64,000 nucleotides of DNA. It comes from Coix lacryma-jobi var. lacryma-jobi. Lineage: Eukaryota; Streptophyta; Magnoliopsida; Poales; Poaceae. The notes beneath the pieces are model-generated. The model was not told the DNA's origin. It saw only the letters and a list, made by a program, of their open reading frames with translations, and did no database searches. The stretch lies in the NCBI GenBank assembly GCA_009763385.1, contig CM019827.1:93780177-93844176 (forward strand). Direction: 5' to 3'. Position 1 is the stretch's first letter; the number at the start of each line of letters is the position of its first letter. Position numbers and translations under genes: made by a program. Below, piece after piece: positions 44,473 to 57,265 of the stretch.

Positions 44473-44480
44473 TCTATAAA
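44473..44480 (+). promoter_or_regulatory. TATA box of element H
   Basis: TTGCTCTATAAAAGAGGAC lies about 300 bases before the LTR end and 350 before the gag ATG. Confidence 0.6.
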
Positions 44481-44770
44481 AGAGGACACCAGGGGTCTTC
44501 ACGCGCCCGGTTACGCACGGGCTTGCACGACACGAGTCCAGGCACACACACTCAAGTCCGGACTCCGGTCCACGCTCACTGAGCTTGTATTCGCCCCTGT
44601 ACAAGCACTTAGGTGCAAGTAATACAAGAACCTCCTCCCCCGCTGGACGTAGGGCCTTCTTTGCCCGAACCAGGATAAATCCTTGTGTCATCTTGCATCA
44701 CCATCCAGGAAGAGAGCACGCGATCATATTACTAGTTGGTGTCATACCCCCGGGTTCGAAACACCGACAG

Positions 44771-44790
44771 TTGGCGCGCCAGGTAGGGGG
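44771..44790 (+). other. PBS of element H
   Basis: TTGGCGCGCCAGGTAGGGGG begins one base after the LTR end, as in many plant gypsy elements. I do not assign the tRNA. Confidence 0.75.
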
Positions 44791-44826
44791 TGCGCGTGTC
44801 CGAGTCGATTTCTCGTTGTTTCCTGG

Positions 44827-47280
44827 ATGGCTTCATCCCCTCCTTCGTTCTCGGCTGGCGCCATCGTCTGGTTCGGGAGCCTCGAGTTCCTGGCCACCGG
44901 CAACGGCAACGAACTGACCCTGCTCTCCACGGAGGGCCCGAGCGGAGGGCGTGTCACGCCATCCCACGCGGGGGGCGTGGCGCGTCGCCCGCACCACCAT
45001 ACGTCGCCACCTCGCGAGCGGCGCCGTCGTCATCATCGCCGCCGGGCACAGGCGGAGCCCGCGGCGTACACCCACTTTCCCGCGGCCGGCGCAGAGTCCC
45101 CAATGAGGAACCTGTCCGGCGCACGGCCGGAGACTTCCAGGGCGCGCGCGCACTCCCCCAGCGAGTTCGCGTTCGTCACGCGCACAGACCGGGAGCCTGG
45201 CCAGAGGCCCCCGAGCCGTGCTCCGTCGACACCACCAGGCCTCCTCCCCCATGGGGTGTACCGCGCCCGACGCCAGCGGCCCCCGTTTGGCCTCAACAAC
45301 TCCGCAGCTCCTCACGCCCACCACCTCGACGAGCGTCATCAGGGCCGGACGGCGGCAGAGCGGGAGGAACGTCCGGGCGTGCTCCTACGAGCCACCACCA
45401 ACCTGGAGGTCGTCTACCCCGCGCACGACGACCACGGCTTCTCACAAGTCGTCGAGCCACCCCGGCGAGCCACCATCGGAGAGTGGTACCGCGAGCTGCA
45501 GTCCCAGCATGAGCCAGGGCAGCGCGACGTCAATAGCCCCGACTCCGACGAGTACGACTACCACGACCCTGACCTCTGGGATCCCACCAGGGAGTGCTTC
45601 CAGCTCGAGGGAGTCGTAAGCGATACCGAGGACCACGGCGACGACAACAAGCCGGCGCTCAACCTCGAAGAGCCCGGAGACGTGGCTGCGGCAGGCGGAT
45701 CACGCGTTCAGGGGAGGAACGAACCCCCGGCACCGGCTGCACCATCTCGGCACAGCGACGACCGGGTGGCGCAGCTCGCACAGCTGCGGGAGGCCATCGC
45801 CAAGGCTGAGGAGGATCGACAACGACTGCTGCAGCTCGAAAAAACTCTAGTGCAGGAACCGGCCCAGCCTCGAGGCGCCGGTGTTCGTGGCCGAGCTCGA
45901 GAGGTCCACCGGCAGATCCTCGAGGACGGGGCGCCCGCACGCCCCGAGGTGCGTTTCCCACGAGCCGGGCAGAACGTGGTGGCGGCCGCGATGCTGCTCT
46001 GCGATCTACCCGCCGTCTCCAACCCTGACGCCAGGCGCATGCTCGGGGAAATGAAGGACCTCCTCGAGACAGCCGCTGTGCAGCAGGCCGAGAGCTCAGC
46101 CTCGCGACGGCGCGGGGCGGCCTCGGGGAAGCCAGCAGACGCGCCCCACAACGAGCGGGAGACGTCCGTCCACCAGCTAGATGTCCCTCGAGCCAGGCCA
46201 ATCCGGGAACGGATCGTCGACAACAGACCACCTCGAGATGCCGATGACGCCCGCAACGACATCAACCGTCGGCGCAAGGACAAAGGTGCTGAGGAGCGTG
46301 GCTATAATGCCCATCGTGGAGGGCGCTACGACAGCGACGAGGACCGACAAACCCTCGAGCCCCCGGGCCCCAGGGTCTTCAGCCGGGCCATCCGTAGCTC
46401 GGCCCTCCCCGACCGTTTTCGACCGCCTACCAACATCGTGAAGTATGACGGGGAGGTCGAGCCCAAGCTATGGCTCTCCGACTTCCGCCTAGGCTGCCAA
46501 CTGGGCGGAGCGAAGAGCGACGACCGCGTGATCATACGCCAGCTCCCACTCTACCTCTCGGACACCGCCCGCCGGTGGCTCGAGGGGCTCCCGCCAGATC
46601 GGATCCACGACTGGGCCGTCCTAGTCAGGGTCTTCGACGGGAATTTCAAGGGAACTTGCATGCGCCCAGGCAACCCCTGGGATCTACGGCGTTGCAGGCA
46701 GGCGGCGGACGAGCCCCTCCGCGACTTTGCTCGGCGGTTCTCGAAGCAGCGCCTCGAGCTCCCCCACGTGCCTGATGAGGATGTCATCTCAGCGTTCCTC
46801 GCAGGCACGACATGCCAAGAGCTAGTTCATGAGCTAGGACGCTACCATCCCAGGACGGTCGAGGATCTGATGGATCGCGTCACCAGCTTTGCCTCAGGCG
46901 ACGAGGCAGTGGGGGCCTTCTTTGGCCGCCCCACGGATAAAGGTAAGGCGGTGACCGCGCCAGAGGGCTCGAATAAGGGCGACGACGCCAAGAACCGCAA
47001 CAACAACAACAAAAAGAAGAAGAACAAAAGCAAAGGTCAGAAGGCGAAGCACGACGCCGACGACGACAACGATGAAGAAGTGCTCATGGGCGCTCTCGAC
47101 CATAAGAAACCTCGAGGCCCCCCTGACGGGGCTGTTTTCGACCAGATGCTCGAGGACCCCTGTCCTTATCACAAGGGCCCCGTGAATCACAAGCTAAAAG
47201 ACTGTCGACTGCTGAAGGGCTTCTACGCCAAGCTCGACGACAAGAAGGAGGACACGCCTAAAGGCAAAGACAACAAATGA
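44827..47280 (+). pseudogene. gag of element H (817 codons to a stop)
   Basis: The ATG at 44827 opens MASSPPSFSAGAIVWFGS; the open frame reaches further upstream into the LTR, but this is the first sensible start after the PBS. A long Arg/Pro/His-rich N-terminus is followed by the Retrotrans_gag core at about residues 530-690 (VKYDGEVEPKLWLSDFRLGC, then EPLRDFARRFSKQRLELPHV), a Lys/Asn-rich basic run and a zinc-knuckle-like CPYHKGPVNHKLKDC. The TGA at 47278-47280 is followed in the same frame by protease sequence, so gag and pol were probably one frame. Confidence 0.85.
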
Positions 47281-48111
47281 CGCGACGACGGGGACGCGGG
47301 ATTCCCCCCGGTGCGTGACTGCTTCATGATCTACGGGGGCCCAACCGTCGGGCTCTCAGCTCAGGAGAGGAAGAAGGAGCGCCGGGAGGTCTTTGCGCTC
47401 CGCCGCGACACTCACCAGTACCTCGACTGGTCCGACGCGCCGATCACATTCGACCGTAACGACCATCCGAACCATGTCGTAAATCCGGGGGCGTACCCCC
47501 TCGTCGTCAACCCCGTCATCGTCGACATACGGTTCTCCAAGGTGTTGATGGATGGGGGCTCGAGCCTCAACGTCATATACCTCGAGACCCTTGACCTCCT
47601 GGGGATTTCGGAGGGTCAGCTCCGACCCAGCGTCGGGGGGTTCCACGGAGTCGTACCAGGGAAGAAGGCCCACCCCCTCAGACGCATCGACCTGCCGGTT
47701 TCCTTTGGCACGCCGGCTAACTTCCGGCAGGAGACGCTCACCTTCGAGGTGGTTGGCTTCCAAGGGACCTACCACGCCATCATCGGCAGGCCTGGTTACG
47801 CTAAGTTCATGGCGGTCCCCAACTACACGTACTTGAAGCTCAAGATGCCGGGGCCAAAAGGGGTCATCACCGTCGACACCTCCTACGAGCACGCGTACCA
47901 TTGCGACGTGGAGTGCGTCGAGCGTGGGGAGGCCAACGTCCACCTCGACTCGCTCGAGGCCTTGGCAGCCTTGGCCACCGAGGAGGCCCCAGAAGCAAAG
48001 CGCCACGCTGGCACCTTCGAGCCGGTAGAGCACACCAAGCTGATACCCGTCGGCCCGACCTCGACCGATGGCAAGACGCTGGCCATCAGCGCCAGCCTCG
48101 AGCCTAAATAG
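47281..48111 (+). pseudogene. Aspartic protease of element H
   Basis: In the same frame as gag. The active-site motif is VLMDGGSSLNVIYLETLDLL, with DGGS as in element F, followed by the FHGVVPGKKAHPLRRIDLPV and YHAIIGRPGYAKFMAVPNYT blocks typical of Tat protease. It ends at a TAG (48109-48111) immediately followed in frame by the start of RT, where Gln is a likely original residue. Confidence 0.85.
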
Positions 48112-49766
48112 GAAGCAGTGCTCGTCGACTTTCTCCGCGCGAACACCGACATGTTTGCGTGGGGCTCTTCGGACATGCCAGGCATACCGAGGGGAGTCGC
48201 CGAGCACGCCTTGGAGATCCAGGCCGGGTCCAGACCGGTGAAGCAACGCCTGCGCCGCTTCGACGAAGAGAAGCACAGGATCATCGGCGAGGAGGTGCAC
48301 AAGCTTTTGGCGGCCGGGTTCATCAAGGAGGTATTTCACCCAGAGTGGCTAGCTAACCCTGTACTCGTTAGGAAAAAGAATGGAAAAATGCGGATGTGTG
48401 TAGATTACACTGGTCTGAATAAAGCATGTCCAAAGGTTCCATTTCCTTTACCTAGAATTGATCAGATTATCGATTCCACTGCGGGGTGTGAAGTACTCTC
48501 ATTTCTCGATGCGTATTCCGGCTACCACCAGATTAGGATGAAAGAATCTGACGAGCTCGCTACCTCTTTTGTTACGCCTTTTGGTATGTATTGCTACGTT
48601 ACGATGCCCTTCGGCCTTCGAAACGCCGGGGCAACGTACCAACGTTGCATGCAGCATATCTTTGGCGAACACATAGGCAAAACCATCGAGGCCTACGTCG
48701 ATGACATCATGGTTAAAACCAAGAAAATCGGGAACCTCATCAGCGATCTCGAGACCACGTTCGAGTGCCTCCGAGCCAAGAATGTGAAGCTCAACCCCGA
48801 GAAGTGTGTCTTTGGCGTGCCTCGGGGCATGCTACTTGGCTACATTGTCTCACGACGGGGGATCGAGGCCAACCCCGAAAAAATCTCAGCAGTCACGAGG
48901 ATGGGCCCAATTCGAGACCTCAAGGGTGTACAGAAAGTGACGGGCTGCCTAGCCGCTCTCAGCAGATTCATCTCGAGGCTAGGGGAAAAAGCGCTGCCCC
49001 TCTACCTCCTGCTGAAGAAGACGGAACGCTTTGCGTGGACTGTCGAAGCCGAGGAGGCCTTGACCAAGTTGAAGGGGTTGCTGACTTCCGCGCCAATTCT
49101 CGTGCCACCGCGACCGGCCGAGGGTGACGATCCCCCCGAGCCCCTCCTCGTCTATGTGGCCGCAACCACTCAGGTGGTTAGCGCGGTCATAGTCGTCGAG
49201 AGGCACGAGGAGGGTCACGCGTTGCCGGTCCAACGACCGGTGTACTTCACCAGTGAGGTGCTCTCCGAGGCAAAGGTCTGGTACCCGCACATCCAGAAGC
49301 TGCTCTACGGCATCATCATCACGAGACGCAAGCTCCAGCACTACTTCCTCGCTCACCCCGTAACGGTGGTGTCATCCTTCCCCCTCGGTGAGATCATCAA
49401 CAATCGGGAGGCCACGGGGCGCGTCGCCAAGTGGTCCGCCGAGTTAATGGGGGAAGCCATCACCTACGCTCCACGAAAAGCCATCAAGTCGCAAGCATTG
49501 GCGGACTTCGTCGCTGAATGGACCGATACCCAGCTCCCGCCGGCACAAATCCAAGCCGAGCTCTGGACTATGTACTTCGACGGGTCCCTCATGAAGACGG
49601 GGCAGGCGCAGGCCTGCTCTTCATCTCACCCCTCGGAGTCCACATGCGCTACCTGCTGCGCTTGCACTTCCCCGCCTCCAACAACGTCGCTGAGTACGAG
49701 GCCCTGGTTAATGGGCTGCGCATCGCCCTCGAGCTCAGGGTCCGACGCCTCGATGTTCGAGGGGAC
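48112..49766 (+). pseudogene. Reverse transcriptase and RNase H part of element H
   Basis: RT runs from about 48190, with [34 protein letters not shown], the catalytic EAYVDDIMVKTKK (near 48690-48725) and LGYIVSRRGIEANPEKISA. RNase H begins with TMYFDGSLMKTG near 49565. Between about 49596 and 49603 the reading frame shifts by one base, and RNase H continues in another frame (AGLLFISPLG, then NNVAEYEALVNGLRIALEL). It is cut at the target site TCGCA (49767-49771) by element I; the rest of RNase H resumes at 57266. Confidence 0.85.
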
Positions 49767-49771
49767 TCGCA

Positions 49772-50617
49772 TGATGAGGACATCAACACCAGCGATACAT
49801 CCTCTCCGACACAACCTATAGCTGGTCCTCTTACTCGTGCTCGTGCTCGTCAACTTAATCATCAAGAACCAAGGAGAAGACCGAAAGGGAGAAGGACTCG
49901 CGCTAGCTGGATTCGGACTGCAGCAAAGCACCAACTTGTGACCGCCACCACGGTTGCATACGGATTCGGATTCAGGCGCTTCAGGACTTGTTGGAAAGCT
50001 TATCAAGTTTACTTTCATATGAATCAAGTCTCACGTCAATATCTGTTCGGCAGCAGCGGCAATGATCCAATTACCGTCGACAGGTCTTGCTGTCCAGGGT
50101 GCTGCGTCACCTCATTTTGGGCTTATGGCCCATGTATCAAGTTGGGTCCATTAGGGACACGTCCTAGGGTTGGAGGACGACCCCAACACTCTTTTGGTCG
50201 TCAATCCATCTACTTATATCCCTCTATAGCCGCCATGGTCGGGTTGGGTTTTGTTTAGATCAAGTTTAGCCTTAGCTACTTGCTTGTAGGCGCGCGTGCA
50301 GGATCAGCCGCCCGTCTCCTTGTCTTCGGAACCCCATTGTAGATTAAGATTCAGTTTGAAACCTTCAATTTCATCTTGCAAATTCAGTGCTTGTTTCCTC
50401 GTTCTTGCTAGTTCTTCGATTGCTTGCAGGACGGGAGCCCTAGGGGCTGGTTGTCGCGCTCCACAAGATCGTGACGGCTATTGGACGTGGTGTATCGGTT
50501 GCTAAGGCGCGGTCTTGAGGGCTGTAGTCGGGCCGTGAACGTCATCTCCATCCACCAATCGAGTTATCCCCGTTTCTCATCGAAAGATCGGGCAAAAACC
50601 CTAGCGGGTTCGCATCA
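49772..50617 (+). repeat. 5' LTR of element I
   Basis: It starts TGATGAGGACATC and ends GGGTTCGCATCA. It also contains a coding segment that in the 3' copy serves as the end of the polyprotein. Confidence 0.92.
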
Positions 50618-50618
50618 G

Positions 50619-50632
50619 TTGGTAATCAGAGC
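50619..50632 (+). other. PBS of element I
   Basis: TTGGTAATCAGAGC starts one base after the LTR. It resembles the initiator tRNA-Met site TGGTATCAGAGC with one extra A. Confidence 0.6.
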
Positions 50633-51750
50633 AAGGTTCTTCGGTGAGAGGCTTCTAATCCATTGCTGTTTTTAATTAATTTCCTATAGTCCAGAAAAGC
50701 CAAAAAAAAATATAGTAGATTAGTTTTTCCATAATCCTATTAAACCTTTGTGCCTTGGCTAGTACCGTTTAGTTAGGGCTTGTTGAATTTGCGTTGCTTC
50801 GGTTTGTGTCGAGTTGCTGGTCTTAGTGTCTAGTCCTTTAGAGTTTCGAGTTCTTGTCACCATCTATACACAGCCGAGTATTACCATATCTTCTCTCTGT
50901 CGAATCTGTTGTGAAGTCGGAATTGAACTGTCTGTGGTCTTGGTCCGGATCGAGTTGAGTTCCAATCTGAGTTCCACCAACGTGATAAAAAAAAGGAAAC
51001 CGAGTAGAACTCGGCAATAGGTGGAATCCGTTTGTGGTTGGTTCTGAGTGGAAACCGAGTAGAACTTGGAGTCCGCTTGTTAATATATCCTGAACTCCGT
51101 CTACGTGAGTCTTTCTGTGATCCAAAAGAAAGATAACTCCATACTTGTTCGGCCTTACTCTAGAGAGAGAGAGAGAGAGAGAGTATCTTCTTCTTACCGG
51201 AATACCCCTGTACTTTCGGAAAAAGTGTGTGTACCGAATTGCTCCTTTGTATTCTTTTGTTCATATAATCAGTTTTTGAGGTTGCCCAAAAAAAAAAAAA
51301 AAAAAAAAGAGAAAAGAGTCAAAAGAAAAGGGGCTGTTTTTCATATTGATTTTAGGTTTGTTCCATCTTGTTTTCAGGGGTGTGCTGTGGTTTTCCTTTG
51401 TGTCCAGGCTCGCGTCTCTAGCACGGTCTAGCCTAGGACCAGCACAGTACCGTCGTCGAACGTTTATTCAGCTCGCCTTTATAACTAACGTGCTGCTAGT
51501 TCGTTCCTTGTTTCAGCCCACCTATAGCTCCACATACTCTACAGCTTGACAGGTCTTGTGCCGCAGCACCGATACACTTCATCCATTGCTGAAGACTTGT
51601 TGGTAGACGACCCCTCCTGTCAAGCAAGGTAAGAATTGGTAAGAACTTGTGTAACAAGTTGAGTGTGAGAGACTTGCTGTAGCTACATCCTAGTAGTTGT
51701 AGGGCTTTTATTTCTTCACTTGCCTTTCTTGTTGTCTTTGTTTTTGAACC
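50633..51750 (+). other. Untranslated leader of element I
   Basis: About 1.1 kb between the PBS and the ATG. It includes an (AG)11 microsatellite at 51162-51183 and a run of 21 A at 51288-51308. No long frame connects to gag, so this is leader RNA, probably with packaging signals. Confidence 0.65.
51162..51308 (+). repeat. AG microsatellite and A21 run in the leader of element I
   Basis: Two simple repeats lie about 100 bases apart in the 5' leader: (AG)11 at 51162-51183 and A21 at 51288-51308. Confidence 0.9.
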
Positions 51751-54700
51751 ATGACAGGGGGAGATGATGACAACGAAACACTACATACACCTCGCACTAA
51801 GGGCATCATACAGCATTTTGAAAGGAAAGTGAAGCTGCACACAGAGGGACTTGATAATGACTTGCAGGTGACAAATGAAAAGCTGGGGCAGTTGGAGGCT
51901 ACGCAGATGGCCACAAACAACAAGCTTACAAGTTTGGAGGAATCCGTTGCTAGTGTGGACAAAAGCCTTGCTGCTCTCCTAAGGCGATTTGATGACTTCC
52001 ACACCGAAGATAAAGAGAAGCATAAAGAAGAAAAGGAGGGAGATCGAGAGCACGGTAGTCATGAAGATGACTACACTGCTGATACTGAGCATGATGATCA
52101 AGACGCTCGTGATCGACGACGCCTACGTCACAACCGTAGAGGTATGGGTGGCAACCGCCGACGCGAGGTACACAATAATGATGATGCTTTCAGTAAGATT
52201 AAATTTAAGATACCTCCTTTTGATGGTAAATATGACCCTGATGCCTACATTACTTGGGAGATTGCTGTTGATCAAAAGTTTGCATGTCATGAATTTCCTG
52301 AGACTACACGTGTTAGGGCTGCTACTAGTGAGTTTACAGATTTTGCTTCTGTTTGGTGGATAGAATATGGCAAGAAAAATCCTAATAACTTACCTAGAAC
52401 TTGGGATGCGCTGAAACGAGCCATGAGAGCTAGATTTGTTCCATCTTACTATGCCCGTGATATGATAAATAAGTTGCAGCAATTGAGACAAGGTGCTAAA
52501 AGTGTAGAAGAATATTATCAGGAATTACAAACGGGTATGTTGCGTTGTAACCTAGAGGAGGATGAGGAACCGGCTATGGCTAGATTTTTGGGTGGGTTAA
52601 ATCGGGAAATTCAGGACATCCTCGCTTACAAGGAATACAATAGTGTAACCCGTTTGTTTCATCTTGCTTGTAAAGCTGAAAGGGAAGTGCAGGGACGACG
52701 TGCTAGCGCAAGGACTAATATTTCTGCAGGGAAGGCTAATTCATGGCAGCAACGCATGACTACAACTCCATCTACACGTATGTCTACTCCATCATCTAGT
52801 GACAAGACTCGAGCTGCTCCCACAAATTCAGTTGCAAAGACGATGCAAAAGCCTGCTGCGAGTACTTCATCCGTGGCATCGACGGGTAGAACAAGCAACA
52901 TACAATGTCACCGGTGCAAGGGATATGGACACATGATGCGTGACTGTCCAAACAAGCGAGTTATGATTGTCAAAGATGATGGTGAGTGCTCATCTGCTAG
53001 TGATTTTGATGAAGACACGCTTGCACTGCTTGCGACTGACCATGCAGGTAATGAAGAACAAATAGAAGAACATATTAATGCAGGTGAAGCGGACCACTAT
53101 GAAAGCTTGATCGTGCAGCGAGTGCTTAGTGCACAAATGGAGAAGGCGGAGCAAAATCAGCGACATATTTTATTCCAAACAAAGTGTGTCATCAAAGAGC
53201 GTTCCTGCCGCATGATCATTGATGGAGGTAGCTGCAACAACTTGGCAAGCAGCGATATGGTGCAGAAACTTGCCCTCAACACCAAACCACACCCGCATCC
53301 CTACTACATCCAATGGCTGAACAACAGTGGTAAGGCAAAGGTAACTAGACTTGTGAGAATCAATTTTTCCATCGGATCCTACAAAGATATTGTTGAATGT
53401 GATGTTGTGCCTATGCAAGCTTGTAACATTCTGCTAGGTAGACCTTGGCAATTTGATAGAGATTCTATGCATCATGGTAGATCAAATCAGTATTCTTTTC
53501 TATACCATGATCGCAAAATTGTGCTGCATCCTATGTCCCCTGAAACTATTATGCAAACTGATGTTGCAAGGGCTACTAAAGCAAAGAGCGAGAGCAATAA
53601 AAATGATAAATCTGTAATTGGTAACAAAGATGAGATAAAACTGAAAGGACGTTGTATGATAGCTACCAAATCAGATATTAATGAGTTCAATGCATCCACT
53701 TCTGTTGCTTATGCTTTGATATGCAAGGATGCTTTGATTTCAATTGAGGATATGCAATGTTCTTTGCCCCCTGCTGTTGCTAACGTTTTGCAGGAGTATT
53801 CCGATGTGTTTCCAAGTGCGGTACCAGCGGGGCTGCCACCACTACGCGGGATTGAGCACCAAATTGATCTTATTCCTGGTGCATCTTTGCCAAACCGTGC
53901 GCCATACAGGACAAACCCGGAAGAAACAAAGGAAATTCAGCGACAAGTGCAAGAACTACTGGACAAAGGTTATGTGCGAGAATCCCTTAGCCCTTGTGCT
54001 GTTCCAGTAATTTTAGTGCCTAAGAAAGATGGAACATGGCGTATGTGTGTTGATTGTAGAGCTATTAATAATATCACCATTCGATATCGACACCCTATTC
54101 CACGATTAGATGATATGCTAGATGAACTGAGTGGTGCTGTTGTGTTTTCAAAAGTTGATTTACGTAGTGGGTACCACCAGATTCGTATGAAATTGGGAGA
54201 TGAATGGAAAACTGCTTTCAAAACTAAGTTCGGTTTATATGAGTGGTTAGTCATGCCTTTTGGGTTAACTAATGCACCTAGTACTTTCATGAGATTAATG
54301 AACGAGGTTTTGCGTGCTTTCATTGGGAAATTCGTTGTCGTATATTTTGATGATATATTAATTTACAGCAAATCATTGGATGAACATCTTGATCATTTAC
54401 GTGCTGTTTTTAATGCACTACGCGAGGCACGCTTATTTGGTAACCTTGAGAAGTGCACCTTTTGCACCGATCGAGTATCTTTTCTTGGTTATGTTGTAAC
54501 TCCACAGGGAATTGAGGTTGATCAAGCCAAGGTGGAAGCTATACAGGGATGGCCTGTTCCAAAGACTATCACCCAGGTGCGGAGTTTCCTAGGACTTGCT
54601 GGATTCTATCGCCGTTTTGTGAAGGATTTCAGCACCATTGCTGCACCATTGAATGAGCTTACCAAGAAGGGGGTGCCTTTTGAGTGGGGCAAAACACAAG

Positions 54701-56901
54701 AGAATTCATTCGACATGTTGAAAGATAAGTTAACTCACGCGCCTCTCCTACAACTTCCTGATTTTAATAAGACTTTTGAGCTTGAATGTGATGCTAGTGG
54801 AATTGGTCTGGGAGGTGTTTTGTTACAAGAGGGAAAGCCTATTGCATATTTTAGTGAGAAATTGAGTGGGCCTGTTCTCAATTATTCTACTTATGATAAA
54901 GAACTCTATGCTCTTGTTCGAACATTAGAGACATGGCAGCATTATTTGTGGCCCAAAGAGTTTGTTATCCATTCTGATCATGAATCTTTAAAACATATTC
55001 GTAGTCAAGGAAAACTGAATCGTAGGCATGCAAAATGGGTTGAATTTATTGAATCTTTTCCTTATATTATTAAACACAAGAAAGGGAAGGAGAATATTAT
55101 TGCTGATGCTTTGTCACGGAGATATACTTTGCTGAATCAACTTGATTATAAGATCTTTGGGTTAGAAACAATTAAGGACCAATATGTTCACGATGCTGAT
55201 TTTAGAGACGTGTTGCTGCATTGTAAAGATGGAAAAGGATGGAACAAATTCATCGTTAGTGATGGTTTTGTGTTTAGAGCTAACAAGCTATGCATTCCAG
55301 CTAGCTCTGTTCGTTTGTTGTTGTTGCAGGAAGCACATGGAGGTGGCTTGATGGGACATTTTGGAGCAAAGAAGACCGAGGACATACTTGCTGGTCATTT
55401 CTTTTGGCCAAGGATGAAGAGAGATGTGGAGAGGTTTGTTGCTCGTTGCACAACATGTCAAAAGGCAAAGTCACGGTTAAATCCCCACGGTTTGTATCTA
55501 CCTCTTCCTGTTCCTAATGCTCCTTGGGAGGATATATCTATGGATTTTGTGTTGGGATTACCAAGGACTAGGAGGGGACGTGATAGTGTGTTTGTGGTTG
55601 TTGATAGATTTTCTAAGATGGCACATTTCATACCATGTCATAAAACTGATGATGCTACAAATATTGCTGATTTGTTCTTTCGAGAAATTGTTCGCTTACA
55701 TGGTGTGCCCAACACAATTGTTTCTGATCGTGATGCTAAATTTCTTAGTCATTTTTGGAAGACTTTGTGGTTTAAATTGGGGACTAAGCTTTTATTTTCC
55801 ACCACTTGTCATCCCCAAACTGATGGTCAAACTGAAGTAGTAAATAGAACTTTATCCACTATGTTAAGGGCTGTTTTAAAGAAGAATATTAAGATGTGGG
55901 AAGAATGTTTGCCTCATATTGAGTTCGCTTATAATCGTTCATTGCATTCTACTACAAAAATGTGTCCTTTCGAGATTGTCTATGGCTTCTTGCCACGTGC
56001 TCCTATTGATTTAATGCCTTTGCCAAGTTCTGAAAAAATGAATTTTGATGCTAAGCAACGTGCTGAATTGATGTTAAAATTGCATGAAGCCACTAAAGAA
56101 AACATAGAGCGCATGAATGCTAAGTACAAATGTGCTGGAGATAAAGGTAGAAAGCAATTGATTCTGGAACCTGGGGATTTGGTTTGGTTGCATTTGCGAA
56201 AAGATAGATTTCCAGAACTGAGAAAATCCAAATTGATGCCTAGAGCTGATGGTCCTTTTAAAGTGCTGCAACGAATTAACGAGAATGCATATAAGCTTGA
56301 TCTTCCTGCAGATTTTGGGGTTAGTCCCACATTTAACATTGCAGATTTGAAGCCTTATTTGGGTGAGGAAGATGAGCTTGAGTCGAGGACGACTCAAATG
56401 CAAGAAAGGGAGAATGATGAGGACATCAACACCAGCGATACATCCTCTCCGACACAACCTATAGCTGGTCCTCTTACTCGTGCTCGTGCTCGTCAACTTA
56501 ATCATCAAGAACCAAGGAGAAGACCGAAAGGGAGAAGGACTCGCGCTAGCTGGATTCGGACTGCAGCAAAGCACCAACTTGTGACCGCCACCACGGTTGC
56601 ATACGGATTCGGATTCAGGCGCTTCAGGACTTGTTGGAAAGCTTATCAAGTTTACTTTCATATGAATCAAGTCTCACGTCAATATCTGTTCGGCAGCAGC
56701 GGCAATGATCCAATTACCGTCGACAGGTCTTGCTGTCCAGGGTGCTGCGTCACCTCATTTTGGGCTTATGGCCCATGTATCAAGTTGGGTCCATTAGGGA
56801 CACGTCCTAGGGTTGGAGGACGACCCCAACACTCTTTTGGTCGTCAATCCATCTACTTATATCCCTCTATAGCCGCCATGGTCGGGTTGGGTTTTGTTTA
56901 G
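51751..56901 (+). CDS. gag-pol polyprotein of element I (1,716 aa)
   Basis: One open frame encodes all retrotransposon functions. In order: coiled-coil N-terminus; gag core (about residues 145-300, [14 protein letters not shown]); CCHC knuckle [14 protein letters not shown] (about 386-399); protease with [12 protein letters not shown] (about 488); RT (about 750-920) with the catalytic YFDDILIYS near 864; RNase H (about 1005-1115, [13 protein letters not shown]); integrase zinc domain (HFGAKK to CTTCQKAKS, about 1200-1240); DDE core with [16 protein letters not shown] and GQTEVVNR; and a GPY/F-like [10 protein letters not shown] (about 1500). All key residues are present except the usual protease DTG, which is DGG. 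From residue ~1556 onward the protein is encoded by the 3' LTR ([15 protein letters not shown]). No chromodomain is recognised. Confidence 0.93.
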   Translation: MTGGDDDNETLHTPRTKGIIQHFERKVKLHTEGLDNDLQVTNEKLGQLEATQMATNNKLTSLEESVASVDKSLAALLRRFDDFHTEDKEKHKEEKEGDREHGSHEDDYTADTEHDDQDARDRRRLRHNRRGMGGNRRREVHNNDDAFSKIKFKIPPFDGKYDPDAYITWEIAVDQKFACHEFPETTRVRAATSEFTDFASVWWIEYGKKNPNNLPRTWDALKRAMRARFVPSYYARDMINKLQQLRQGAKSVEEYYQELQTGMLRCNLEEDEEPAMARFLGGLNREIQDILAYKEYNSVTRLFHLACKAEREVQGRRASARTNISAGKANSWQQRMTTTPSTRMSTPSSSDKTRAAPTNSVAKTMQKPAASTSSVASTGRTSNIQCHRCKGYGHMMRDCPNKRVMIVKDDGECSSASDFDEDTLALLATDHAGNEEQIEEHINAGEADHYESLIVQRVLSAQMEKAEQNQRHILFQTKCVIKERSCRMIIDGGSCNNLASSDMVQKLALNTKPHPHPYYIQWLNNSGKAKVTRLVRINFSIGSYKDIVECDVVPMQACNILLGRPWQFDRDSMHHGRSNQYSFLYHDRKIVLHPMSPETIMQTDVARATKAKSESNKNDKSVIGNKDEIKLKGRCMIATKSDINEFNASTSVAYALICKDALISIEDMQCSLPPAVANVLQEYSDVFPSAVPAGLPPLRGIEHQIDLIPGASLPNRAPYRTNPEETKEIQRQVQELLDKGYVRESLSPCAVPVILVPKKDGTWRMCVDCRAINNITIRYRHPIPRLDDMLDELSGAVVFSKVDLRSGYHQIRMKLGDEWKTAFKTKFGLYEWLVMPFGLTNAPSTFMRLMNEVLRAFIGKFVVVYFDDILIYSKSLDEHLDHLRAVFNALREARLFGNLEKCTFCTDRVSFLGYVVTPQGIEVDQAKVEAIQGWPVPKTITQVRSFLGLAGFYRRFVKDFSTIAAPLNELTKKGVPFEWGKTQENSFDMLKDKLTHAPLLQLPDFNKTFELECDASGIGLGGVLLQEGKPIAYFSEKLSGPVLNYSTYDKELYALVRTLETWQHYLWPKEFVIHSDHESLKHIRSQGKLNRRHAKWVEFIESFPYIIKHKKGKENIIADALSRRYTLLNQLDYKIFGLETIKDQYVHDADFRDVLLHCKDGKGWNKFIVSDGFVFRANKLCIPASSVRLLLLQEAHGGGLMGHFGAKKTEDILAGHFFWPRMKRDVERFVARCTTCQKAKSRLNPHGLYLPLPVPNAPWEDISMDFVLGLPRTRRGRDSVFVVVDRFSKMAHFIPCHKTDDATNIADLFFREIVRLHGVPNTIVSDRDAKFLSHFWKTLWFKLGTKLLFSTTCHPQTDGQTEVVNRTLSTMLRAVLKKNIKMWEECLPHIEFAYNRSLHSTTKMCPFEIVYGFLPRAPIDLMPLPSSEKMNFDAKQRAELMLKLHEATKENIERMNAKYKCAGDKGRKQLILEPGDLVWLHLRKDRFPELRKSKLMPRADGPFKVLQRINENAYKLDLPADFGVSPTFNIADLKPYLGEEDELESRTTQMQERENDEDINTSDTSSPTQPIAGPLTRARARQLNHQEPRRRPKGRRTRASWIRTAAKHQLVTATTVAYGFGFRRFRTCWKAYQVYFHMNQVSRQYLFGSSGNDPITVDRSCCPGCCVTSFWAYGPCIKLGPLGTRPRVGGRPQHSFGRQSIYLYPSIAAMVGLGFV
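56403..56414 (+). other. Polypurine tract of element I
   Basis: AGAAAGGGAGAA directly precedes the TGATGAGG start of the 3' LTR. It also encodes part of the polyprotein, so the site serves both roles. Confidence 0.8.
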
Positions 56902-57260
56902 ATCAAGTTTAGCCTTAGCTACTTGCTTGTAGGCGCGCGTGCAGGATCAGCCGCCCGTCTCCTTGTCTTCGGAACCCCATTGTAGATTAAGATTCAGTTT
57001 GAAACCTTCAATTTCATCTTGCAAATTCAGTGCTTGTTTCCTCGTTCTTGCTAGTTCTTCGATTGCTTGCAGGACGGGAGCCCTAGGGGCTGGTTGTCGC
57101 GCTCCACAAGATCGTGACGGCTATTGGACGTGGTGTATCGGTTGCTAAGGCGCGGTCTTGAGGGCTGTAGTCGGGCCGTGAACGTCATCTCCATCCACCA
57201 ATCGAGTTATCCCCGTTTTTCATCGAAAGATCGGGCAAAAACCCTAGCGGGTTCGCATCA
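56415..57260 (+). repeat. 3' LTR of element I
   Basis: The same length as the 5' LTR, with one mismatch found. Its first 487 bases are translated as the end of gag-pol, with the stop at 56899-56901. Confidence 0.92.
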
Positions 57261-57265
57261 TCGCA

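Larger units (their letters stand above)
41528..44769 (+). repeat. 5' LTR of element H (interrupted by a solo LTR)
   Basis: It starts TGTCGGGGG and ends AAACACCGACA. Without the inserted solo LTR and one TSD it is about 1,208 bp. Many CCCCTCGAG / CTCGAGCC words run through it. The TATA box is at 44473. Confidence 0.85.
49772..57260 (+). mobile_element. Element I: intact young Ty3/gypsy retrotransposon, TSD TCGCA
   Basis: It has two 846-bp LTRs (49772-50617 and 56415-57260), TCGCA on both sides (49767-49771 and 57261-57265), a PBS, a PPT and one uninterrupted gag-pol frame. The only LTR difference I found is one C/T near 50575/57219. The LTR start TGATGAGGACATCAAC and a polyprotein end inside the 3' LTR recall the CRM (centromeric chromovirus) group, but I could not confirm a CR motif. 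It looks structurally competent and inserted recently into the RNase H of element H. Confidence 0.92.

Noticed and set aside
44683..44826. Upstream extension of the element H gag frame into the LTR
   Set aside because: The open frame begins before the PBS, but an mRNA starting near the LTR TATA box would be translated more plausibly from the ATG at 44827 after the PBS.
47356..48339. Long - strand open frame (327 aa) opposite protease and RT of element H
   Set aside because: It mirrors a confirmed protease/RT frame in GC-rich DNA, has no family motif and crosses the stop that separates the two pol parts. I treat it as a shadow.
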